DNA of 64,000 nt, from NCBI RefSeq assembly GCF_052076145.1, contig NZ_CP197246.1:3658001-3722000 (forward strand), written 5' to 3'. Shown here piece after piece: positions 54,819 to 63,096 of this stretch. Position 1 is the first letter of the stretch. Every line of letters starts with the position of its first letter. The stretch is from Kitasatospora sp052076145. GTDB lineage: Bacteria > Actinomycetota > Actinomycetes > Streptomycetales > Streptomycetaceae. Made by a program: the position numbers and the translations under genes. The notes below the pieces were generated by a model that did not search any database, was not told the origin of the DNA, and was given only the letters and a program-made list of their open reading frames with translations.

Positions 54819-54986
54819 ATGTCTGGCATGCACCGGTTTGTCCGTAAGATTGTGCTGCCGCTGGTGATTGGTGCGGCCGCACTGACCGGCGGGTACTTCG
54901 CACTGGCAGACGGCGGGGCGCAGCCCGGAGCTGAGTCGGTCTCAGTTGCCAAGGTGATTACAGCTGATGACCTCGGCTGGGCATAA
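54819..54986 (+). CDS. Small membrane/secreted peptide of the LuxR regulator locus
   Basis: A 55-codon gene with GGAAGGGG about ten bases before the ATG. The peptide has a basic N-terminus (MSGMHRFVRK), a hydrophobic segment (IVLPLVIGAAALTGGYFALA, about 11-30) and an outside tail ending VITADDLGWA. It looks like a signal peptide or single helix delivering a short C-terminal tail outside the cell, as for a peptide pheromone or small regulator partner. AT-richer codons than its neighbours suggest a distinct history. The regulators around it are the obvious partners; this is inference. Confidence 0.65.
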   Translation: MSGMHRFVRKIVLPLVIGAAALTGGYFALADGGAQPGAESVSVAKVITADDLGWA

Positions 54987-55101
54987 GCCTGCGTGGCAGG
55001 TGTGGTGACCGTGGCGCCCGGACAGGGGATTTGAGTCCTCGGGAGTGAGCCGCATCGCTCCGGGGATGCCGGGAGTGCCATGGATCACCGAGATACCGCG
55101 C

Positions 55102-56097
55102 TTATTCGGAGGGGCTCTCCGAGGCTCGCGCGAGGACGTATCCCAGCTGGAATAGCGAGTCGACGTTGTAGTCCTCGCGCATTTCGGCGATGTGCCGCGC
55201 CAGGGTTCGCTCGCTGATGCCCAGGCGCCGTGCGATGACGCGGTGGTTGGTTCCCGCGAGGAGCAGGTCGATGATCGTCTGGCGGAGCCGGGAGACCACC
55301 TGCTGAGGCACCGAACGGTCGCCGTCGAAACCGAGGGCGCGGCCCCAGCTGGGCTCGAAGACCTCTTCTGCCAGGTAGTGGGCGATCGCCGGCTCGTGGA
55401 TGAATGCAGCGAGGCTCATGTCGTCCGCGACCGGTATGACGGCAATTCGCCGGTCGATGACGATCAGTCGGGTGTAGGGCTCGTCGAGAGTCCGGTACTG
55501 GCCCCCGGCCTTCGCGAGGGTTGCCACGTAATCCCTGGTCGGCTGGTGGTACCGCGTGCTGGCATGGTAAATGGTTCGCATTGTTGTGCCGCGGCGGAGA
55601 GTGTCCAGATCCCGCTCGACCATGGAGTCCAGCAGCTCGGGCGGGCGGGGTCCGCCCGGCTGCAAGGCCAGCGCCTCTTCCATTCCGGCGGATATGCATT
55701 GTTGCAGCTTCTGATTGATGAGAACTTTCCCGCGGACGTACTCGATGCATCCGCCGGTCTGTTCCTGAGGGTGAAACGCCAGCGCGAGCTCCTGCAGGTC
55801 GGTGGGGAGCGACACCGCACGGGAGAGCAGGTCGAGCGCCTGCCGTTGCCATGCACTGCTCAGGCTGGATGCGAGTTGGGTGGGGTCGACAGCGACAAGG
55901 GAACCCGGCTCGTCGGAGTCGGGGACGAGAAGCCCGATGTCCACCAACTCGGCAAGGGAGCTGTCCATGCCGGTCGGGTCGGTGTGACGAGGTAGGCGCC
56001 CACCATCCTTGACGACATTCAGATACAGAGCCCGAGCCTCTGCGGAGAGGATGGGCGCCCCACCCGCAGTGGCACCGAGCTGAGCTCGTCCACTCAT
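55102..56097 (-). CDS. LuxR-type HTH regulator, divergent paralogue D
   Basis: A 331-residue relative of A-C on the opposite strand and clearly more diverged. EARALYLNVVKDGGRLPRHT, LAELVDIGLLVPDSDE, RLIVIDRRIAVIPVADDMS and HTH RVIARRLGISERTLARHIAE keep the same three-part layout. AAGGAG lies seven bases before the ATG. It faces the small peptide gene tail to tail, with about 115 bases between the stops. A possible receptor for that peptide. Confidence 0.78.
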   Translation of the reverse strand: MSGRAQLGATAGGAPILSAEARALYLNVVKDGGRLPRHTDPTGMDSSLAELVDIGLLVPDSDEPGSLVAVDPTQLASSLSSAWQRQALDLLSRAVSLPTDLQELALAFHPQEQTGGCIEYVRGKVLINQKLQQCISAGMEEALALQPGGPRPPELLDSMVERDLDTLRRGTTMRTIYHASTRYHQPTRDYVATLAKAGGQYRTLDEPYTRLIVIDRRIAVIPVADDMSLAAFIHEPAIAHYLAEEVFEPSWGRALGFDGDRSVPQQVVSRLRQTIIDLLLAGTNHRVIARRLGISERTLARHIAEMREDYNVDSLFQLGYVLARASESPSE

Positions 56098-56244
56098 CTG
56101 CGGCTCCTTGTCGTCGACCCGGACAGGTCCAGGTTCTGTTTCGTCAGAATTCTAGGCTGCAGATCATTGCAGGACGATGGACTCGATGACGTTTTCGCGG
56201 GGAGGTCGACTTTCCCCTCGCCGAACTCTCTCACCAAAGACTGC

Positions 56245-56280
56245 GCCGTCGGCACCCCCCGGTCGAGGGGTACCGACGGC
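56245..56280 (-). terminator. Terminator of the dnaK-grpE-dnaJ-hspR operon
   Basis: A 14-bp stem with one mismatch (56245-56258 with 56267-56280), starting 19 bases past the hspR stop on the minus strand. Confidence 0.7.
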
Positions 56281-56298
56281 TTCCGGTCGTTTGCCGGG

Positions 56299-56793
56299 CT
56301 ACCGCTTCGGGTGCCAGACGACCAGGGCGCTGGACTGCTGGACCTGCTGGTACGGGACCAGGTCGCGGCGGTAGGAGGCGTGGACGGCGGCCTCGCGCTG
56401 CTGGAGGGCGCTGGCGGCGGTGTCCAGGGAGTCGGCCAGTTCGGTGATGCGGGACTGGAGGGCGGCGACCTGGTTCTCCAGCTCGATGATGCGCTTGATG
56501 CCGGCCAGGTTGATGCCCTCGTCCTGGGACAGCCGCTGGACCTCGCGGAGCTGCTGGATGTCCCGGGCCGAGTAGCGGCGGCCGCGGCCTGCGGTGCGGT
56601 CGGGGGAGACCAGGCCGAGGCGGTCGTACTGGCGGAGGGTCTGCGGGTGCAGGCCGGAGAGCTCGGCGGCCACCGAGATGACGTAGACCGGGGTTTCTTC
56701 GGTGAGCTGGTAGGCGTTGCGGGGTGGGCGGCGGTTGCCCGGGAGGCCTTCGCCGAGGCCGGGGCCGATGGGGTCATGGTTCATCGGGTTCAT
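56299..56793 (-). CDS. hspR: Heat-shock repressor HspR (MerR family)
   Basis: A 164-residue MerR-type repressor that binds HAIR sites, with DnaK as corepressor in Streptomyces. The HTH region YVISVAAELSGLHPQTLRQY and YDRLGLVSPDRTAGRGRRYS is diagnostic, followed by a coiled-coil (IKRIIELENQVAALQSRITE). ATG 56793 has GGGAG nine bases upstream inside dnaJ and lies four bases after the dnaJ stop. It is the last gene of the operon and closes a feedback loop on dnaK and clpB. Confidence 0.95.
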   Translation of the reverse strand: MNPMNHDPIGPGLGEGLPGNRRPPRNAYQLTEETPVYVISVAAELSGLHPQTLRQYDRLGLVSPDRTAGRGRRYSARDIQQLREVQRLSQDEGINLAGIKRIIELENQVAALQSRITELADSLDTAASALQQREAAVHASYRRDLVPYQQVQQSSALVVWHPKR

Positions 56794-56797
56794 CGGG

Positions 56798-57934
56798 TCA
56801 CGCTCCCTCCGTCGCCCGGAAGAGGGCGGCTCGCGGGTCGTCCGAGGCAGTGGCCTCGCGGTACTGCTCCAGGGCCGTCAGCGCGTCGCCCTCGACGAGC
56901 TTCGGGACCGCGACCTCCACGGTGACCAGCAGGTCGCCGCGGGTGCCGTCCTTGCGGGTGGCACCCTTGCCCCGGGCCCGCAGGGTGAGTCCGTTGGCGC
57001 TGCCGGCCGGGAGGCGGAGCTTGACCGGCGGGCCGGCCAGGGTGGGCACCTCGATGGTGCCGCCCAGCGCCGCTTCGGGGAAGGACACCGGCACGGTGAC
57101 CGTCAGGTTGTCGCCCTTGCGGCCGAAGACCGGGTGCGGGTCGACGTGCACGGTGACGTAGAGGTCGCCGGGCTGGCCGCCGCGCTCGCCCTGGGCGCCC
57201 TTGCCCTTGAGCCGGATGCGTTGGTCGGCCTGCACCCCGGCCGGGATGCGGACCTGCATGGTGCGGGCGGAGCTGGCCCGGCCGCTGCCGTGGCAGACGG
57301 TGCACGGGTCGTCGACGAGCATGCCGCGGCCCTTGCAGTCCCGGCAGGGCTCGGAGAGCGCGAAGGCGCCCTGGCCCCGGCTGACGGTGCCGGCTCCGAC
57401 GCAGGTCGGGCAGACCCGCGGGGTGGTGCCGGCCTTGGCGCCGGTGCCCGAGCAGACTCGGCAGGGTGCCTGGCTGGTCATCCGCAGCGGGACGGTCGCG
57501 CCGTCCACCGCCTCCTCGAAGGAGAGTGTCACCTCGGTCTCGACGTCGGCGCCCCGGCGCGGCTGGGGCTGGCGCCCGCCCCGGTTGAACAGCCCGCCGA
57601 AGACGTCGCCGATGCCGCCGCCCTGCGAGCCGGTGAAGAGGTCACCGAAGTCGAAGTTGCCGGTGCTGCCCGCCCCGCCCGGCCGGTACCCGCCCGAGCC
57701 GAAGAGGCTGCGCGCCTCGTCGTACTCCTTGCGGCGCTTGTCGTCCGAGAGGACGTCGTACGCCTCGGAGATGTCCTTGAAGCGGTCCTCGGCCTTGGTG
57801 TCACCCTTGTTGGCGTCCGGGTGGAACTCGCGGGCCAGCTTCCGGTACGTCTTCTTGATCTCGGCGGTGGTGGCGTCCTTGGGCACACCGAGGACCTTGT
57901 AGTAGTCCTTCTCCACGTAGTCCTTGGCGCTCAT
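56798..57934 (-). CDS. dnaJ: Chaperone DnaJ
   Basis: A full-length type I J-protein, 378 residues. The J domain (about 8-75) starts DYYKVLGVPKDATTAEIKKT. The family HPD appears as FHPDANKG. A Gly/Phe-rich linker contains GGGIGDVFGGLFNRGG. Four CxxCxGxG zinc repeats follow (CRVCSGTG, CPTCVGAG, CRDCKGRG, CTVCHGSG), then the C-terminal substrate domain. It stimulates DnaK ATPase. Fourth-position coupling with hspR is close (four bases). Confidence 0.96.
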   Translation of the reverse strand: MSAKDYVEKDYYKVLGVPKDATTAEIKKTYRKLAREFHPDANKGDTKAEDRFKDISEAYDVLSDDKRRKEYDEARSLFGSGGYRPGGAGSTGNFDFGDLFTGSQGGGIGDVFGGLFNRGGRQPQPRRGADVETEVTLSFEEAVDGATVPLRMTSQAPCRVCSGTGAKAGTTPRVCPTCVGAGTVSRGQGAFALSEPCRDCKGRGMLVDDPCTVCHGSGRASSARTMQVRIPAGVQADQRIRLKGKGAQGERGGQPGDLYVTVHVDPHPVFGRKGDNLTVTVPVSFPEAALGGTIEVPTLAGPPVKLRLPAGSANGLTLRARGKGATRKDGTRGDLLVTVEVAVPKLVEGDALTALEQYREATASDDPRAALFRATEGA

Positions 57935-57969
57935 GGCTGCCGCAACCTCCCGAAGTCTTTAGATACGAC

Positions 57970-58014
57970 GCTGCGGAGCCGTCCGCCGTACTCGACGACG
58001 TACGACTCCGCAGC
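57970..58014. other. Inverted repeat in the grpE-dnaJ intergenic gap
   Basis: Nine-base arms GCTGCGGAG/CTCCGCAGC (57970-57978 with 58006-58014) enclose a smaller GTAC dyad. It is the only sizeable gap inside the operon and may stabilise or attenuate the transcript. Confidence 0.5.
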
Positions 58015-58024
58015 GCACAGATTG

Positions 58025-58636
58025 TCAGCTTTCGGCTGCGCCGTCAGCCTTGTCGCCTGACGACTTGCCGGGCTTCTCCGCGTCCGGGGCGCCCGTGGTC
58101 TGGGTGCCCGGCTGCGGCTCGGCCACGGCCACCATCGCCGGGCGGATGATCCGCTCGCCGATCCGGTAGCCCGGCTGGAGGATCTGGACACAGGTGTCCT
58201 CGGTGACCTCCGAGGAGTAGCTGTGCATCAGCGCCTCGTGCAGCGTCGGGTCGAAGGGCTCGCCCTCCTTGCCGAACTGCTGGAGGCCCAGCTTGGCGAC
58301 GACCGTCTCCAGGTTGTCGGAGACCGACTTGAAACCGCCCGTAACCTCGCCGTGCTCGCGGGCCCGGCCGATGTCGTCCAGCACCGGGATCAACGCCTCC
58401 AGGATGTTGGAGACGGCGATCTCACGGACCGTCAGCCGGTCGCGCTCGACCCGCTTGCGGTAGTTCTGGTACTCGGCCTGAAGGCGCTGCAAGTCGGCCG
58501 TACGTTCGGCCACCTCACGCTGCGCGGCGGCGAGCTCCTCCGAGGCTCCGCCCGAGACCGCCTCTTCGGCGGCCTTCAGGACGGCCTCTTCGGCGGAGTC
58601 GTCGCCGGGCTTGTCGCCCTGCGGCTTCTCCGTCAT
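58025..58636 (-). CDS. grpE: Nucleotide exchange factor GrpE
   Basis: A 203-residue DnaK nucleotide exchange factor. A disordered acidic N-terminus is followed by a long helix (EEAVSGGASEELAAAQREVA and ERTADLQRLQAEYQNYRKRV) and the C-terminal beta domain with EGEPFDPTLHEALM and ILQPGYRIGERIIRPAMVAV. ATG overlaps the dnaK stop by four bases, so translation is coupled. Confidence 0.95.
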   Translation of the reverse strand: MTEKPQGDKPGDDSAEEAVLKAAEEAVSGGASEELAAAQREVAERTADLQRLQAEYQNYRKRVERDRLTVREIAVSNILEALIPVLDDIGRAREHGEVTGGFKSVSDNLETVVAKLGLQQFGKEGEPFDPTLHEALMHSYSSEVTEDTCVQILQPGYRIGERIIRPAMVAVAEPQPGTQTTGAPDAEKPGKSSGDKADGAAES

Positions 58637-60471
58637 GCCTTGCCGCCCTTCGGCTTCTCGTCGTCGACGATCTCGGCGTCCACGACGTCGTCCTCGGCCT
58701 TGGCGTCCTGCGGGGCGTCACCGGCGGGGGCGGCCGCGTCGGCGTTCGCGTAGAGCGCGGCGCCGAGCTTCTGGGCGGTGGTGGAGACCTTCTCGGTCGC
58801 CTCGCGGATGGCCGCGATGTCCTCGCCCTTCAGGGTCTCCTTGAGCTCGGTGATGGCCGTCTCGACCTCGGTCTTGACGTCCTCCGGGAGCTTGTCGGAG
58901 TTGTCCGCGATGAACTTCTCGGTCGAGTAGACGAGCTGCTCGCCCTGGTTGCGGGTCTCCACGGCCTCGCGGCGCTTGTGGTCCTCCTCCGCGTACTGCT
59001 CGGCCTCGCGCATCATGCGCTCGATGTCGTCCTTCGGCAGCGCGGAGCCACCGGTGACGGTCATCCGCTGCTCCTTGCCGGTGCCGAGGTCCTTCGCGCC
59101 GACGTGCATGATGCCGTTGGCGTCGATGTCGAAGGTGACCTCGATCTGGGGCAGGCCGCGGGGGGCCGGCGGCAGGCCGGTCAGCTCGAACATGCCGAGC
59201 TTCTTGTTGTACGCCGCGATCTCGCGCTCGCCCTGGTAGACCTGGATCTGCACGGACGGCTGGTTGTCCTCGGCCGTCGTGAAGATCTCGGACCGCTTGG
59301 TCGGGATCGTGGTGTTGCGCTCGATCAGCTTGGTCATGATGCCGCCCTTGGTCTCGATACCCAGGGACAGCGGGGTGACGTCGAGCAGCAGGACGTCCTT
59401 GACCTCGCCCTTCAGGACACCGGCCTGCAGGGCGGCGCCGATGGCGACGACCTCGTCCGGGTTCACGCCCTTGTTGGCGTCCTGGCCACCGGTCAGCTCC
59501 TTGACGAGCTCGGCGACGGCCGGCATGCGGGTGGAGCCACCGACCAGGACCACGTGGTCGATCTCGGACAGGTTGATGCCCGCGTCCTTGATCACGTTGT
59601 GGAACGGCGTCTTGCAGCGCTCCAGCAGGTCGGCGGTGAGCTGCTGGAACTGGGCGCGGGTGAGCTTCTCGTCCAGGTGCAGCGGGCCCTCGGCGGAGGC
59701 CGTGATGTAGGGCAGGTTGATCGAGGTCTCGGAGGACGAGGACAGCTCGATCTTGGCCTTCTCGGCCGCCTCGCGCAGGCGCTGGAGCGCCATCTTGTCC
59801 TTGGAGAGGTCGACGCCGTGGCCGGAGTGGAAGACCTTCACCAGGTGGTCGACGACCTTCTGGTCCCAGTCGTCACCACCGAGGTGGTTGTCACCGTTGG
59901 TGGCCTTGACCTCGACGACGCCGTCGCCGATCTCGAGCAGCGACACGTCGAAGGTGCCACCGCCGAGGTCGAAGACCAGGATCGTCTGGTCGTCCTTGTC
60001 CAGGCCGTAGGCCAGCGCGGCGGCGGTCGGCTCGTTGACGATGCGCAGGACGTTGAGGCCCGCGATCTCACCGGCCTCCTTCGTCGCCTGGCGCTCGGAG
60101 TCGGAGAAGTACGCGGGGACGGTGATGACCGCGTCGGTCACCGTCTCGCCCAGGTACGCCTCGGCGTCGCGCTTCAGCTTCTGCAGGATGAAGGCGCTGA
60201 TCTGCTGGGGGTTGAAGTCCTTGCCATCCAGGTTGATCTTCCAACCCGTACCCATGTGGCGCTTGACCGAACGGATCGTCCGGTCGACGTTGGTGACCGC
60301 CTGGCGCTTGGCGACCTCGCCGACGAGCACCTCGCCGTTCTTGGCGAAGGCGACGACGGACGGCGTGGTCCGGGCGCCCTCGGCGTTCGTGATGACGGTG
60401 GGCTCGCCACCTTCGAGAACGCTGACGACCGAGTTCGTCGTACCGAGGTCGATACCGACCGCGCGTGCCAT
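58633..60471 (-). CDS. dnaK: Chaperone DnaK (Hsp70)
   Basis: A 612-residue Hsp70. The N-terminal ATPase domain has ARAVGIDLGTTNSVVSVLEG, AVITVPAYFSDSERQATKEA and IVFDLGGGTFDVSLLEIGDG-type motifs; the substrate domain begins after DVLLLDVTPLSLGIETKGG and the C-terminus is acidic (DDVVDAEIVDDE). GGAGGT lies seven bases before ATG 60471, which rejects the longer frame. First gene of the operon, with a HAIR site and a clear promoter upstream. Confidence 0.98.
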   Translation of the reverse strand: MARAVGIDLGTTNSVVSVLEGGEPTVITNAEGARTTPSVVAFAKNGEVLVGEVAKRQAVTNVDRTIRSVKRHMGTGWKINLDGKDFNPQQISAFILQKLKRDAEAYLGETVTDAVITVPAYFSDSERQATKEAGEIAGLNVLRIVNEPTAAALAYGLDKDDQTILVFDLGGGTFDVSLLEIGDGVVEVKATNGDNHLGGDDWDQKVVDHLVKVFHSGHGVDLSKDKMALQRLREAAEKAKIELSSSSETSINLPYITASAEGPLHLDEKLTRAQFQQLTADLLERCKTPFHNVIKDAGINLSEIDHVVLVGGSTRMPAVAELVKELTGGQDANKGVNPDEVVAIGAALQAGVLKGEVKDVLLLDVTPLSLGIETKGGIMTKLIERNTTIPTKRSEIFTTAEDNQPSVQIQVYQGEREIAAYNKKLGMFELTGLPPAPRGLPQIEVTFDIDANGIMHVGAKDLGTGKEQRMTVTGGSALPKDDIERMMREAEQYAEEDHKRREAVETRNQGEQLVYSTEKFIADNSDKLPEDVKTEVETAITELKETLKGEDIAAIREATEKVSTTAQKLGAALYANADAAAPAGDAPQDAKAEDDVVDAEIVDDEKPKGGKA

Positions 60472-60492
60472 CGTAGATACCTCCACAGAGAA

Positions 60493-60513
60493 GTTGAGCT
60501 TTACAGGCTCAAG
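60493..60513. promoter_or_regulatory. HAIR operator (HspR binding site) of dnaK
   Basis: GTTGAGC (60493-60499), seven bases, GCTCAAG (60507-60513): a near-perfect HAIR element with the correct spacer, overlapping the -10 box of the dnaK promoter. Confidence 0.9.
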
Positions 60514-60540
60514 CATGCATGACGGCCGCGAGGTCGTCAA
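60512..60540 (-). promoter_or_regulatory. dnaK promoter
   Basis: On the minus strand TTGACG (60535-60540) and CATGCT (60512-60517) are separated by exactly 17 bases, a housekeeping sigma-factor promoter. HspR bound at the HAIR site would block the -10 region and transcription start. Confidence 0.7.
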
Positions 60541-60782
60541 CAGCTATGAGTCTGGTCGGCGCAACTTTACTGCGCGCTTATGTGTGGAGGTGCGGTGACG
60601 GGCCGGTTGGGCCATGCGGGTGAGCGTGCCCTAAGTGACTGCCGCCATACCCTGCGCGTCTTCTGGACGCGTGTTAACGGGCGGTAATGTCCGCCCCGAG
60701 TCGGCTCAGTAAGTTACCGGCGAGTACTATTGACCGAACCCTTGTATCCCTTGCCCCTCAGCCCGCAGGAGACAGAGAGCCG

Positions 60783-62993
60783 ATGCAGCTAGCAGCGATC
60801 GTCATCTCGCTGGTCATCACAGTGATCGGCATCGCGCTCGCCACCCGTGCGGGCATGTACATCTACCAGGTGGTGAAGACCGGCCAGCCGGACACCACCC
60901 GGACCGGCAACCCGGTGCAGCGCACGAAGACCGTGGCCGTCGAGTTCCTCGGCCACACCCGGATGAACCAGTGGGGCATCGTCGGCGTCGCGCACTGGTT
61001 CGTCGCGGTCGGCTTCTTCAGCCTCTTCCTCACCATCGTCAACGCCTTCGGGCAGCTCTTCGACGTGAACTTCAAGCTGCCGGTCATCGGCGGCTGGCTG
61101 CCGTACGAACTCTTCGTCGAGTTCGTCGGCACCTTCACCGTGCTGGGCATCGCCACCCTGATGGTGATCCGACTGCTCAGCCTGCCCTCCAGGGCCGGCC
61201 GCAAGTCCCGCTTCGCCGGCTCGATCGCCTGGCAGGCCTTCTACGTCGAGTACACGATCCTCGGCATCGGCGTCTGCATCATGCTGCTGCGCGGCCTGGA
61301 GGGAGCGCTGGAGGACGTCGGTGCGTACGACGCCACGTACCTGGTCTCGTACCCGCTGGTCTGCGCCTTCCGCAACCTCTCGCACCCCGCCATCACGAAC
61401 CTGATCTACTTCGTGGCGATGGTGAAGATCTCGGTCTCCTTCGCCTGGGCCACCACCATCGGCCTCAACCCCTCGATGGGTGTCGCCTGGCACCGCTTCC
61501 TGGCCTTCTTCAACATCTTCTTCAAGCGCGAGGAGAACGGCGGCGTCGCGCTCGGCGCGCTCCGCCCGATGACCAGCGGCGGCGCCCCGATCGACTTCGA
61601 GGACCCGGCGGAGGACGCCGTCTTCGGCGTCTCCCAGGTCGAGCACTTCGCCTGGAAGGGCATCCTCGACTTCTCCACCTGCACCGAGTGCGGTCGCTGC
61701 CAGTCGCAGTGCCCCGCCTGGAACACCGGCAAGCCGCTCTCGCCGAAGCTGCTCATCATGAGCCTGCGCGAGCACGCCTTCGCCAAGGCGCCGTACCTGC
61801 TCGCCGGCGGCGGCAAGGACGCCGAGGGCAACGAGATCGCCACCCCGGAGCAGCTGAAGGACGTCCCGGCGGCGGCGCTGGCCGAGGCCGAGCGCCCGCT
61901 GATCGGCACCGCCGAGGAGAACGGCGTCATCGACCCGGACGTGCTCTGGTCCTGCACCAGCTGCGGCGCCTGCGTCGAGCAGTGCCCGGTCGACATCGAG
62001 CACATCGACCACATCGTCGACATGCGCCGCTACCAGGTCATGATCGAGAGCTCCTTCCCGACCGAGGCCGGGACGATGCTCAAGAACCTTGAGAACAAGG
62101 GCAACCCGTGGGGCATGGCCACCAAGGCGCGCCTCGACTGGGTCAAGGAGCTCAAGAAGGAGACCGGCATCGAGGTGCCGGTCATCGGTCAGGACATCGA
62201 GCCGGCCGAGGTCGAGTACCTCTACTGGGTCGGCTGTGCCGGCGCGCTGGAGGACCGGGCCAAGAAGACCACCAAGGCCTTCGCCGAGCTGCTGCACACC
62301 GCGGGCGTCAAGTTCGCGATCCTCGGCAAGGAGGAGACCTGCTCGGGTGACTCCCCGCGCCGCCTGGGCAACGAGTTCCTCTTCCAGATGCTCGGCGCGC
62401 AGAACGTCGAGACGCTGAACGCCGCGCTGGAGGACGCCCCGACCAAGCGGATCGTCGCCACCTGCCCGCACTGCTTCAACACCCTCGCCAACGAGTACCC
62501 GCAGCTCGGCGGGCACTTCGAGGTCATCCACCACACCCAGCTGCTCCAGCACCTGATCGACGAGGGCAAGCTGATCCCGGTCAACCCGGTCGAGGGTCTG
62601 ATCACCTACCACGACCCGTGCTACCTGGGCCGGCACAACAAGGTCTACAGCCCGCCGCGCGAGATCATGGACAAGGTCCCTGGCCTGCGCCAGCAGGAGA
62701 TGCACCGTCACAAGGAGCGCGGCTTCTGCTGCGGCGCCGGTGGCGCGCGGATGTGGATGGAGGAGCGGATCGGCAAGCGCATCAACACCGAGCGCGTGGA
62801 CGAGGCGCTGTCGCTCAACCCCGACATCGTCTCCACCGCCTGCCCGTTCTGCCTGGTGATGCTCTCCGACTCCGTCAACGGCAAGAAGAACGAGGGCGCG
62901 GCCAAGGAGCACCTGAAGGTCGTCGACGTCGCGCAGCTGCTGCTCGACTCGGTCAAGGCGCAGCCGGCCGAGCCGGAGCCCGTCGAGGCCTGA
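60783..62993 (+). CDS. Membrane-bound Fe-S oxidoreductase (heterodisulfide reductase-like)
   Basis: A 736-residue fusion. Five or six N-terminal membrane helices (residues about 1-250) resemble a cytochrome b/NarI-type subunit. Two 4Fe-4S motifs follow, CTECGRCQSQCP (300-311) and CTSCGACVEQCP (391-402), then a C-terminal CCG-domain pair with CPHCFNTLANEYP and CCGAGGARMWMEE, as in HdrD/GlpC-like proteins. It likely moves electrons between quinone or another carrier and a soluble donor. Similar genes lie near dnaK in other actinobacteria as I recall. AGGAGA precedes ATG 60783. Substrate unknown. Confidence 0.88.
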   Translation: MQLAAIVISLVITVIGIALATRAGMYIYQVVKTGQPDTTRTGNPVQRTKTVAVEFLGHTRMNQWGIVGVAHWFVAVGFFSLFLTIVNAFGQLFDVNFKLPVIGGWLPYELFVEFVGTFTVLGIATLMVIRLLSLPSRAGRKSRFAGSIAWQAFYVEYTILGIGVCIMLLRGLEGALEDVGAYDATYLVSYPLVCAFRNLSHPAITNLIYFVAMVKISVSFAWATTIGLNPSMGVAWHRFLAFFNIFFKREENGGVALGALRPMTSGGAPIDFEDPAEDAVFGVSQVEHFAWKGILDFSTCTECGRCQSQCPAWNTGKPLSPKLLIMSLREHAFAKAPYLLAGGGKDAEGNEIATPEQLKDVPAAALAEAERPLIGTAEENGVIDPDVLWSCTSCGACVEQCPVDIEHIDHIVDMRRYQVMIESSFPTEAGTMLKNLENKGNPWGMATKARLDWVKELKKETGIEVPVIGQDIEPAEVEYLYWVGCAGALEDRAKKTTKAFAELLHTAGVKFAILGKEETCSGDSPRRLGNEFLFQMLGAQNVETLNAALEDAPTKRIVATCPHCFNTLANEYPQLGGHFEVIHHTQLLQHLIDEGKLIPVNPVEGLITYHDPCYLGRHNKVYSPPREIMDKVPGLRQQEMHRHKERGFCCGAGGARMWMEERIGKRINTERVDEALSLNPDIVSTACPFCLVMLSDSVNGKKNEGAAKEHLKVVDVAQLLLDSVKAQPAEPEPVEA

Positions 62994-63012
62994 TGCCGTA
63001 GACCCGGCCGTC

Positions 63013-63045
63013 CCGCCCCGTCCGCCGAGAAGGCGGGCGGGGCGG
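63013..63045 (+). terminator. Terminator after the Fe-S oxidoreductase gene
   Basis: A 14-bp stem with one G-U pair (63013-63026 with 63032-63045) and a GAGAA loop, 20 bases after the stop. Confidence 0.75.
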
Positions 63046-63082
63046 CGGCGTTCCCGCCGGTGGTCAACGGACCGTCATGGCC

Positions 63083-63088
63083 TAGCAT
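63083..63088 (+). promoter_or_regulatory. Putative -10 element of the LamG-domain gene
   Basis: TAGCAT, eight bases before ATG 63097, with no ribosome site in between. It fits the leaderless pattern seen elsewhere in the window. Confidence 0.4.
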
Positions 63089-63096
63089 TTCGGCCC

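Noticed and set aside
54534..54833. Minus-strand open frame of 99 codons overlapping the small peptide gene
   Set aside because: No ribosome site, unusual composition, and it would overlap the promoter region and start of the better-supported peptide gene.
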